NCBI GenBank assembly: GCA_038528605.1
Contig: JBCBEP010000093.1
Span: forward strand, 1-13,569
Source of the DNA: Thermohalobaculum sp038528605
GTDB lineage: Bacteria; Pseudomonadota; Alphaproteobacteria; Rhodobacterales; Rhodobacteraceae
DNA: 13,569 bases
Reading direction: 5' to 3'
Position numbers and translations under genes: made by a program. Below are positions 1 to 5,857 of this stretch, piece by piece. Position 1 is the first letter of the stretch. Each line of letters starts with the position of its first letter. A model generated the notes under the pieces. It did no database searches. It was not told the origin of the DNA and saw nothing but the letters and a program-made list of their open reading frames with translations.

Positions 1-2
1 TG

Positions 3-257
3 GGCGTCGCCGTCGGCAAGGCCTTTACCTGCCTCTCCGAGACGGACGAGCGGCGGGAGAAGATGCGCCTCGCCTCGAAAGCCATCTACAACATGATCCT
101 CCACGATCTTGGCTCCGATATCGCCTATGCCTTCGCGACGAGCGCTGGCTACGGCGCCGGCCAGCCGCGCGTGGATGCGGAGTGCAAGGCGTTGGCGGAG
201 CGCTGGGAGAAGGTGAAGGAGAACTTCGAGATCAGCGAGCTGCTGGAGGAGAACTGA
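3..257 (+). CDS. Unrecognised protein, 3' end only
   Basis: An open frame enters from the left edge and ends at TGA 255-257, giving 84 visible residues. An in-frame ATG lies at 63, but the 20 residues before it read as normal coding sequence, so the gene most likely starts outside the window. The visible part is mainly helical and charged, ending in an acidic, Glu-rich tail. It has two cysteines, in the contexts FTCLSE and DAECKA, and a short aromatic/small-residue stretch (AYAFATSAGYGAG). The cysteine pair would suit an exported protein, but no signal sequence can be seen because the start is missing. The A of its stop codon is the first base of the next ATG, so the two genes are probably translationally coupled. 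I do not recognise the family. Confidence 0.75.
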   Translation, partial: GVAVGKAFTCLSETDERREKMRLASKAIYNMILHDLGSDIAYAFATSAGYGAGQPRVDAECKALAERWEKVKENFEISELLEEN

Positions 258-637
258 TGACGTTCAAGGTCACAGCACTTTGCGGTGCGGCGCTCCTGGC
301 CCTCACCGTCGGCTACAGCCCCGCTCAGGCCGCGCATGTTCCGCTCGAGCCCGCGAGCGCCCCGGCAAGCGCGGCGTATGAGGCCGATATCATCGCGAAG
401 GTGGCCTGCGGGCCGCGCTGCCGCACGAACCGCCGCGTCTCGCGCCGCACCGCTCGCCGCACCTCGCGCCGGGTCTCCACCCGCCACAACTACTATGGCG
501 GCGGTTGCTGCTATGATGATCGAGGGGGCAACGCTGCGGCGGTTGGCATCGCAGCCGGCGTCGCCGGGCTCGCCGTGGGCGCTGCGATCGCGAGTTCGGC
601 GAACAACAGCAACCCGAGCGACGACTACCCGTATTGA
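257..637 (+). CDS. Small exported Arg-rich, glycine-zipper-like protein
   Basis: This encodes 126 aa. The ATG at 257 overlaps the previous stop and has GGAGGA at 245-250, a 6-nt spacing; the frame is open further upstream, but that part overlaps the preceding gene. Residues 1-25 form a signal peptide with probable cleavage after AQA. The mature part has a cysteine pair (C51, C55), a very basic segment at residues 53-77 rich in RR doublets separated by Ser/Thr/Val, then an aromatic/Gly/Cys patch with C84-C85. A hydrophobic Ala/Gly/Val helix at about 93-112 carries GxxxG spacing like a glycine zipper. The C-terminus is polar and acidic. It is probably periplasmic or envelope-associated, with the helix inserting into or packing against membrane. 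The function is unknown. A strong stem-loop follows the stop codon. Confidence 0.75.
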   Translation: MTFKVTALCGAALLALTVGYSPAQAAHVPLEPASAPASAAYEADIIAKVACGPRCRTNRRVSRRTARRTSRRVSTRHNYYGGGCCYDDRGGNAAAVGIAAGVAGLAVGAAIASSANNSNPSDDYPY

Positions 638-644
638 CCGCCGC

Positions 645-666
645 GCCCGCGCCAGCAGGCGCGGGC
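645..666 (+). terminator. Perfect 9-bp GC stem after the 257-637 gene
   Basis: GCCCGCGCC at 645-653 pairs perfectly with GGCGCGGGC at 658-666 around the 4-nt loop AGCA, starting 7 bases after the stop codon. No run of T follows (the next bases are TGCACGCC), so it is not a canonical intrinsic terminator. In GC-rich alphaproteobacteria such stems can still mark 3' ends or protect the upstream mRNA. It separates this small-gene unit from the HAD-FGE pair. Confidence 0.5.
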
Positions 667-774
667 TGCACGCCCTACGCCGCGGCACCCCTGGTCTCTA
701 CGCCCGGGTTCTCCGAAAGGATGCCGCGGTCGATCGGGCGCGAAACATCATCATCAAATTCGGAGGTGTTCATC

Positions 775-1743
775 ATGCGCGCGATACTGACGCTCTTCAT
801 CCTGGTGCTCTCCCCCCTCGCAGCGCTCTCCGATCCCCTGCCCTCGTGGCGGGAAGGCGCGGCCAAGAACCGGATCATTACATTCGTGGCCGAGGTGACT
901 GACCCCGCCTCCGAGCGCTACGTGACGCGCGGCGACCGGATCGCCGTGTTCGACAATGACGGGACGCTCTGGGCCGAGAAGCCCATCTACTTCCAGTTCC
1001 TCTTCGCGCTCGACCGGCTGAGGGCGATGGCGGAGGCCGACCCCGGCGTCCTGAGCTCCGACACACTGCGCGCGGCGGCGGCGGGCGATATGGAGACGGT
1101 GGCGGCCGCTGGGGACGAAGGGCTGCTCGAAATCGTATCGACCACGCATTCTGGTGTTTCGGTCGAGGAATTCATCGCCCTGAGCCGCGCGTGGCTCGAC
1201 GAAGCGCGGCACGCTGACACGGGCAAGGCGTATGACGAGATGGTCTATCAGCCGATGCTCGAGCTGCTGCGTTACCTGCGCGACGAGGGCTTCAGCACCT
1301 ACATCGTCTCGGGCGGGGGCGTGCACTTCCTGCGCGCCTTCGCGGAGGAGGCCTACAACATCCCGCCGCATCAGGTGGTCGGCAGCGAGGCCAATCTCAG
1401 CTACGAGGTCGTGGACGGGACGCCGGTGATGATGAAGGAGCCGGGCCTCTTTTTCCTCGACGACAAGGCCGGCAAGCCCGTGGCCATCGACCGGCGGATC
1501 GGCAAGCGCCCGATCTTCGCGGCCGGCAACTCGGACGGTGATTTCCAGATGCTGGAGTGGACGACGGCAGGCGACGGCGCGCGCTTCGCCATGATCGTCC
1601 ACCACACCGATGAGGAGCGTGAATGGGCCTATGACCGCGAAAGCCATGTGGGCAAGCTCGTGCGCGGGCTCGACGAGGGGCCGGATCGCGGCTGGCTGAT
1701 CGTGGACATGAAGGCGGACTGGGAGCAGGTATGGCCGGACTGA
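775..1743 (+). CDS. Exported HAD-superfamily phosphohydrolase
   Basis: This encodes 322 aa. I chose ATG 775 because GGAGG lies at 762-766 and residues 1-19 then form a signal peptide (hydrophobic core ILTLFILVLSPLAA, probable cut after ALS). The longer open frame from 634 has no such features. HAD motif I is FDNDGT (D60 nucleophile, D62 acid/base), motif II is IVSGG with S179, and motif IV is GNSDGD with D254. K231 or K234 is the likely motif III lysine. Between motifs I and II is a helical cap of about 100 residues, as in phosphoserine-phosphatase-like members. It should be a Mg-dependent phosphatase acting in the periplasm, with unknown substrate. The gene overlaps the FGE-like gene by 13 bp, so they are almost surely co-transcribed and coupled. 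Confidence 0.88.
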   Translation: MRAILTLFILVLSPLAALSDPLPSWREGAAKNRIITFVAEVTDPASERYVTRGDRIAVFDNDGTLWAEKPIYFQFLFALDRLRAMAEADPGVLSSDTLRAAAAGDMETVAAAGDEGLLEIVSTTHSGVSVEEFIALSRAWLDEARHADTGKAYDEMVYQPMLELLRYLRDEGFSTYIVSGGGVHFLRAFAEEAYNIPPHQVVGSEANLSYEVVDGTPVMMKEPGLFFLDDKAGKPVAIDRRIGKRPIFAAGNSDGDFQMLEWTTAGDGARFAMIVHHTDEEREWAYDRESHVGKLVRGLDEGPDRGWLIVDMKADWEQVWPD

Positions 1744-2708
1744 CCCGCATCTCCGCCTGCGCTCTCTTCCTGTCGCTCACCGTGGCCGCACCGGCCATCG
1801 CCGCCTGTATCGCCCCCGCCCCCGTCGCGGCGGATCGCGGGAAGGCGGGCATGGTCTTCATCGAGGGCGGCAGCTTCCTCATGGGCTCCGAGAAGCGGGA
1901 GGACCGCCCGGAGGAGGCGCCGGTGCGCGAGGCGCGCGTGGGCGATTTCTGGATCGACGCTCATGAAGTGACCAACGCGCAGTTCGCCCGCTTCGTGGCC
2001 GAGACCGGGTATCGCACGGTGGCCGAACGCGGGCTTTCGGCGGAGGCGTTCCCGGCCATCCCCGCAGCCCTCCGCCGCCCCGGCGCGATGGTGTTCTCCC
2101 CGCCCCGCATGGTCGCCAATCTCGACGATGTCTCGCAGTGGTGGCGCTATGTGGCGGGTGCGAACTGGCAGGCACCGCTCGGCCCCGGCAGCACGATCGA
2201 GCAGTTCCCGGAGCATCCGGTGGTCCACATCGCCTGGGAGGACGCCATGGCCTATGCGGCCTGGCTGGGGCGGGATCTGCCGACGGAGGCCGAGTGGGAG
2301 TATGCGGCACGCGGCGGCCTCGAAGGGGCGGACTATACCTGGGGCGAGGCCTACAACCCGGTGGAGGGCTGGAAGGCCAATACCTGGCAGGGCCAGTTCC
2401 CATCGGAGAACACTGTTGGGGATGGCTGGCTCACCACCGCGCCGGTGGGCTGCTACGACCCCAATGGCTACGGGCTCTACGACATGGCCGGAAACGTCTG
2501 GGAATATGTGGGGGACCATTGGGATGCCCGCCCCGCCGATGACCAGCCGGCGGAGGAGACGCGCGTTACGGTGAAGGGCGGCTCCTGGCTCTGCACACCG
2601 CTCTATTGCGGGCGCTACCGCCCGGCGGCGCGGCAACCGCAGGAACTCTCCCTCGGCGCCAACCATATCGGTTTCCGAACGGTCCTGCGGGTGACAGCGG
2701 GGAACTGA
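1731..2708 (+). CDS. Exported formylglycine-generating enzyme (FGE/SUMF1) homologue
   Basis: This encodes 325 aa; the start ATG has GGGAG at 1721-1725. Residues 1-25 are a signal sequence ending IAAC, which fits a lipobox with C26, though cleavage by signal peptidase I after AIA is also possible. The FGE-sulfatase domain runs from about 39 to 322. Recognisable parts are MVFIEGGSFLMGS, DAHEVTNAQFARFV, HPVVHIAWEDAMAYAAWLG, LPTEAEWEYAARGG, GLYDMAGNVWEYV and VKGGSWLC, ending in HIGFRTVLR. C288 and C293 (LCTPLYC) align with the catalytic copper-binding pair of FGE (human C336/C341), so true sulfatase-activating activity is plausible; many SUMF1 relatives such as EgtB or PvdO lack this pair. FGE oxidises the Cys of a CxPxR motif to formylglycine. 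No CxPxR sulfatase is encoded in the window, so the substrate is unknown. Confidence 0.9.
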   Translation: MAGLTRISACALFLSLTVAAPAIAACIAPAPVAADRGKAGMVFIEGGSFLMGSEKREDRPEEAPVREARVGDFWIDAHEVTNAQFARFVAETGYRTVAERGLSAEAFPAIPAALRRPGAMVFSPPRMVANLDDVSQWWRYVAGANWQAPLGPGSTIEQFPEHPVVHIAWEDAMAYAAWLGRDLPTEAEWEYAARGGLEGADYTWGEAYNPVEGWKANTWQGQFPSENTVGDGWLTTAPVGCYDPNGYGLYDMAGNVWEYVGDHWDARPADDQPAEETRVTVKGGSWLCTPLYCGRYRPAARQPQELSLGANHIGFRTVLRVTAGN

Positions 2709-2734
2709 CCGCCAGCCCGGAAAAACTCAGGGCT

Positions 2735-2747
2735 TGTGCGTCGCACA
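2735..2747. promoter_or_regulatory. Palindrome between two + strand operons
   Basis: TGTGCG-T-CGCACA is a perfect inverted repeat 27 bases after the FGE-like stop codon and 134 bases before the Tat-protein start. The loop is too short for a strong hairpin, and only three T follow, so an operator is as likely as a weak terminator. The rest of the 172-bp gap (2709-2880) shows no convincing promoter boxes. Confidence 0.25.
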
Positions 2748-2880
2748 CGGTTTATCGCCGGCAACCTCTCCCTACCTTAGCGGGGCGACCGAGAGGCATT
2801 GCGGGATTTGCGACTTCCAACCCGATGACCAGCGGCGCCGCAGACGCGCGCGCCGGAGATGTATTCGAGGAGAGATCACG

Positions 2881-3393
2881 ATGGCCCAGACACCTCAGAG
2901 CCGCCGCGCCCTTCTGCTGGCGGGCGCTGCCACGGCGGGCGCTGCGCTCACTACAGGCGCATCTGGCCTGCTCCGCCCGGCTCAGGCCGCCGGGCTCGCA
3001 CCGACGCCCACCATGCGCGGCGGTGCGAACAACTATCGCCCCGGTGCGCCGATCGTGCAGCGCATCGGCGGCGGCGGCTTCCTGATGACAGGCACCGTGC
3101 GGCGCGCGGGCGATGGCGCCCCGCTCGAGGGTATCCGCATCCAGATGTGGGCCCATACCACCGAAGGCCATGAGCGCGATCTCGAGAGCCACGGTGCCAC
3201 GCTGACGGACGCGAACGGCGAGTTCCAGATGGACATGCCACAAATCGTGCCGGCCTTCGGCCAGCCGCACGGTCACCTCGCCTATGACGCGGAGTTCGAC
3301 GGGAACGGGTTCGAGACCGTGTTTCTCCGCCCGGTGATGCCGAGTGCGCGGGACAAGACGCTCGCCGCCCATTTCGTCCTGAAACCGGCCTAA
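2881..3393 (+). CDS. Tat-exported intradiol-dioxygenase-like protein
   Basis: This encodes 170 aa. The start has GAGGAGAG at 2867-2874. Residues 6-37 are a twin-arginine signal: SRRALLL with R8 R9, a weakly hydrophobic Ala/Gly stretch, then PAQA before the mature protein. Residues 68-168 resemble the β-sandwich core of intradiol ring-cleavage dioxygenases (protocatechuate 3,4-dioxygenase type): GTVRRAGDGAPLEGIRIQMW, then TLTDANGEFQMDMP, then QPHGHLAYD. H130 and H132 correspond to the two histidine iron ligands. The two tyrosine ligands are not seen where expected: H97 stands in place of the first, and the segment around the second (QIVPAFG) has no Tyr. Ring cleavage is therefore doubtful. Tat export suggests a cofactor loaded in the cytoplasm. 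A membrane haem protein gene follows after 5 bp, suggesting a redox pair. Confidence 0.75.
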   Translation: MAQTPQSRRALLLAGAATAGAALTTGASGLLRPAQAAGLAPTPTMRGGANNYRPGAPIVQRIGGGGFLMTGTVRRAGDGAPLEGIRIQMWAHTTEGHERDLESHGATLTDANGEFQMDMPQIVPAFGQPHGHLAYDAEFDGNGFETVFLRPVMPSARDKTLAAHFVLKPA

Positions 3394-3398
3394 GCGGC

Positions 3399-4010
3399 GT
3401 GACCTCGCCCCGCGCGATCCTGATCTGGGCGGTCCTCGCGGCCGCCCTCATCGTGCCGGTTGCGGTGGCCGCGACCAGCCCGCTGCTCGCCTGGCGTGAG
3501 CCCGTCTACATCGCGGCGGGCTTTGCTGGCGTGGTCACGCTCGGCCTGCTGCTGCTGCAGCCCCTGCTGGCGGGCGGCTACCTGCCCGGTGTGCCGACCC
3601 GCCTTGCACGCCGGGTCCATGCCTGGGTCGGCGGTGGCTTGCTGGTCGCCGTGGTCGTCCATGTCGTCGGGCTCTGGATCACGAGCCCGCCGGACGTGGT
3701 CGATGCGCTGCTCTTCCGCTCCCCCACGCCCTTCTCCGTATGGGGCGTGATTGCGATGTGGACTGTGTTCGCCGCAGCGCTCTTCGCAGCCTTCCGGCGA
3801 CGCCTGCGTCTCAGGCCGGCGACGTGGCGGCTGGCGCATCTCACCTTCTCCACCGTCATCATCGCGGGCACCGTGGTCCATGCGATGCTGATCGAGGGGA
3901 CGATGGAGCTGGTCTCGAAGGCGGTCCTCTGCGCCCTCGTCGTCGCGGCGCTGGTGAAGCTGCTCGTCGATCTTCAGGCACGCAACATGCTCATCCGCCG
4001 CAAGGCGTGA
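3399..4010 (+). CDS. Ferric-reductase-like six-helix membrane haem protein
   Basis: This encodes 203 aa. The start is GTG at 3399, five bases after the previous stop. No Shine-Dalgarno is evident, so translation probably depends on coupling. Six hydrophobic segments lie at about 8-26, 36-56, 75-94, 112-131, 147-165 and 173-191. Helix 3 carries H74 and H88 (H-x13-H) and helix 5 carries H147 and H161 (H-x13-H), the pattern of two stacked b-type haems in ferric-reductase-like domains such as MsrQ/YedZ and the NOX core. There is no NAD- or FAD-binding extension, so it would take electrons from the quinone pool or a separate flavoprotein. The likely partner is the Tat-exported protein encoded just upstream, as MsrQ serves MsrP. 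The C-terminus is short and basic. It ends 9 bp from a convergent gene. Confidence 0.8.
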   Translation: MTSPRAILIWAVLAAALIVPVAVAATSPLLAWREPVYIAAGFAGVVTLGLLLLQPLLAGGYLPGVPTRLARRVHAWVGGGLLVAVVVHVVGLWITSPPDVVDALLFRSPTPFSVWGVIAMWTVFAAALFAAFRRRLRLRPATWRLAHLTFSTVIIAGTVVHAMLIEGTMELVSKAVLCALVVAALVKLLVDLQARNMLIRRKA

Positions 4011-4019
4011 GGCGAGAGA

Positions 4020-4859
4020 TCACTCCGACATCTGCCGCACATGCAGCTTCTGGTCCGGGTCGAGCGACGGGATCGCGGAGAGGAGGCGTCGCGTATAGTC
4101 CTCCCGCGGGTTGGAGAAAAGCTCTTTCGTGGGCGCCTGCTCCTTGATCACACCGTGATACATCACCGCCACCTCGTCGCAGACATGCGCGACCACCGAA
4201 AGGTCGTGGCTGATGAAGAGGATGGTGAGGTTGAGGTCCCGCTGCAGGCTCTTGAGCAGGTTGAGGATGTCCGCCTGGATCGAGACGTCGAGCGCCGCCA
4301 CCGCCTCGTCCGCCACCACGAATTTCGGCCGGCAGACGAGCGCGCGGGCGATGGAGATGCGCTGGCGCTGGCCACCCGAGAAAGCATGCGGGAAGCGGCG
4401 CAGATGCTCCAGGTTGAGCCTGCACATGCCTGCGATCTCGCGCACGCGGGCATCGGTCTCCGCCCGGGTCTTGGTGATCTTCATGAGCTCGAGCGGCTCG
4501 GCTATGATGTCCCGCACGGTCATGCGTGGGGAGAGAGCGGCATAGGGGTCCTGGAAGATGAGCTGGGCGCGCCGCCGGTAGTCCCGCAGCTCCGTCTTGC
4601 CGAGGGAGGCGACGTCGTAGTCCACCTCCCCGTCGTTGAACCGGATCGCGCCGCTGGTAATGGGGGCGGCGCGCAGCATGGCCCGGCCCAGCGTGGTCTT
4701 GCCCGAACCGCTCTCGCCCACGAGGCCGAAGAACCCGCCCCTGGGGATCGAGAGGCTCACCTTGTCGACCGCCTTCAGCACTGCAGGCTTACCGAAGAGG
4801 CGGCGGCCGAGCGGATAGTGGATCGACAGGGTGTCGACCTTGATCAGCGGCTCGGTCAT
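4020..4859 (-). CDS. Opp/Dpp-type ABC importer ATPase, second subunit (F type)
   Basis: This encodes 279 aa and is the last gene of the importer operon. Walker A is GESGSGKT (48-55), the Q-loop is Q103 in LIFQDPYAALSP, the signature is SGGQR (161-165), Walker B is VVADE (181-185) followed by the D-loop ALD, and the H-loop is H218. These mark an active nucleotide-binding subunit energising uptake with the preceding D-type ATPase. It is shorter than usual OppF/DppF (about 320-335 aa). It stops shortly after LLSAIPSLDPDQ and lacks the C-terminal oligopeptide-transporter extension with its conserved cysteines. The ATG overlaps the upstream stop as ATGA (4856-4859), with only a poor ribosome site, so translation is coupled. 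An A replaces the usual P after DE in Walker B. Confidence 0.92.
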   Translation of the reverse strand: MTEPLIKVDTLSIHYPLGRRLFGKPAVLKAVDKVSLSIPRGGFFGLVGESGSGKTTLGRAMLRAAPITSGAIRFNDGEVDYDVASLGKTELRDYRRRAQLIFQDPYAALSPRMTVRDIIAEPLELMKITKTRAETDARVREIAGMCRLNLEHLRRFPHAFSGGQRQRISIARALVCRPKFVVADEAVAALDVSIQADILNLLKSLQRDLNLTILFISHDLSVVAHVCDEVAVMYHGVIKEQAPTKELFSNPREDYTRRLLSAIPSLDPDQKLHVRQMSE

Positions 4860-5857
4860 GCGCGCACCGGCACGTCTTCGGGGAAGAGGGCGGCGAAATG
4901 GCCGGGGCTTACCTCGGAAAGGGGGGGCACCTCGCGTTCATAGCGCGAACCGGGGGCAAGCTCCGGGTTGCGCGTGTGGAACACGCAGCCCGCCGGCCGC
5001 TCCAGCGGGCTCGGGATATCGCCAGGGATGGGCGTGAGCGGCGCCTCCAGATCATCGAGCTTCGGTAGCGCGTTGATGAGACCGCGGGTGTAGGCGTGCG
5101 CGGGGTGGCGGATCACGTCCCGCACCGGACCCTTCTCCATGATCCGGCCGAGATACATTACCGCCACCTCGTCCGCCGTCTGCGCGATCACCCCTAGGTC
5201 GTGGGTGATGAAGAGGATGCCCATGCCGAACTCCGTGACGAGACCTTTCATGAGCTCGATCACCTGCGCCTGGATGGTGACGTCGAGCGCCGTGGTCGGC
5301 TCGTCCGCGATCAGCAACGCGGGCTTGGTGGAGAGCGCCATGGCAATCATGGCGCGCTGTCGCATGCCGCCGGAAAGCTCGAAGGCGTACTGGTCGACGC
5401 GCTTGTCCGGCTCCTTGATCCCCACCCGGTCCAGCATCTCGATCGAGAGCTTGCGGGCGGCGCGCTTGGTCATGTCGGTGTGGATGAGGAGCTGCTCGAC
5501 CATCTGGGCACCGATGGTGATGGCGGGCGCGAAGCTCGCCATCGGCTCCTGGAAGATCATGCTGACGGCACCGCCGCGTACCACCGAAAGCTCCTTGGGC
5601 GTCCGCAGCGAAAGGACATCGACCGGGCCGCTATCGGTATGGAGCGTGATCTTCGATGCCGGGTCGTAGATCGCGTTGCCCGCGTTCAGATGCATCAGCG
5701 CCTTGGCGGAGACGGACTTGCCCGAGCCGCTCTCGCCGACGAGCCCGAGAACCTGCCCCTTCTCGAGCGAGAAGGAGACGTTCTCCACCACCGTGATTTC
5801 CCCCTCATCGGTCCGGAACCGGACGGTGAGGTTCTCGACGTCAATGAGCGCGCTCAC
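4856..5857 (-). CDS. Opp/Dpp-type ABC importer ATPase, first subunit (D type)
   Basis: This encodes 333 aa. The frame is open far upstream, but homology starts at SALIDVENLTVRF, and a GTG at 5857 overlaps the permease stop as GTGA (5854-5857), so I place the start there. Walker A is GESGSGKS (41-48), the Q-loop is Q103 in MIFQEPMASFAP, the signature is LSGGMRQR (161-168), Walker B is LLIADE followed by P-T-T-A-L-D, and the H-loop is H219. The C-terminal oligopeptide extension (about 275-328) is present, with PGDIPSPLERPAGCVFHTRNP. It has only C291, where OppD-like proteins usually show several cysteines, so any metal cluster there is unlikely. It pairs with the F-type ATPase encoded next. Confidence 0.93.
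   Translation of the reverse strand: MSALIDVENLTVRFRTDEGEITVVENVSFSLEKGQVLGLVGESGSGKSVSAKALMHLNAGNAIYDPASKITLHTDSGPVDVLSLRTPKELSVVRGGAVSMIFQEPMASFAPAITIGAQMVEQLLIHTDMTKRAARKLSIEMLDRVGIKEPDKRVDQYAFELSGGMRQRAMIAMALSTKPALLIADEPTTALDVTIQAQVIELMKGLVTEFGMGILFITHDLGVIAQTADEVAVMYLGRIMEKGPVRDVIRHPAHAYTRGLINALPKLDDLEAPLTPIPGDIPSPLERPAGCVFHTRNPELAPGSRYEREVPPLSEVSPGHFAALFPEDVPVRA

Noticed and set aside
634..774. Upstream in-frame extension of the HAD gene to ATG 634
   Set aside because: ATG 775 has GGAGG at the right spacing and begins a clean signal peptide. The extension overlaps the stem-loop and the previous stop codon.
754..1647. 297-codon open frame on the minus strand opposite the HAD gene
   Set aside because: It is antisense to intact HAD motifs, and its His/Arg/Val-rich translation is typical of a mirrored GC-rich gene.
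2592..2612. Possible sulfatase CxPxR active-site motif
   Set aside because: The sequence LCTPLYC is the FGE's own catalytic cysteine pair, not a CxPxR substrate motif; no sulfatase was found in the window.
1629..2666. 345-codon open frame on the minus strand opposite the FGE-like gene
   Set aside because: It is a shadow of a gene with clear FGE motifs; its translation has no domain and no ribosome site.
4007..4023. GTGA...TCAC inverted repeat between the convergent genes as a terminator
   Set aside because: The symmetry comes from the two stop codons facing each other; 4-bp arms are too short for a terminator.
4041..4943. 300-codon open frame on the + strand opposite the F-type ATPase
   Set aside because: The ATPase on the other strand has all its motifs, whereas this frame has none and is rich in reversed-codon residues.
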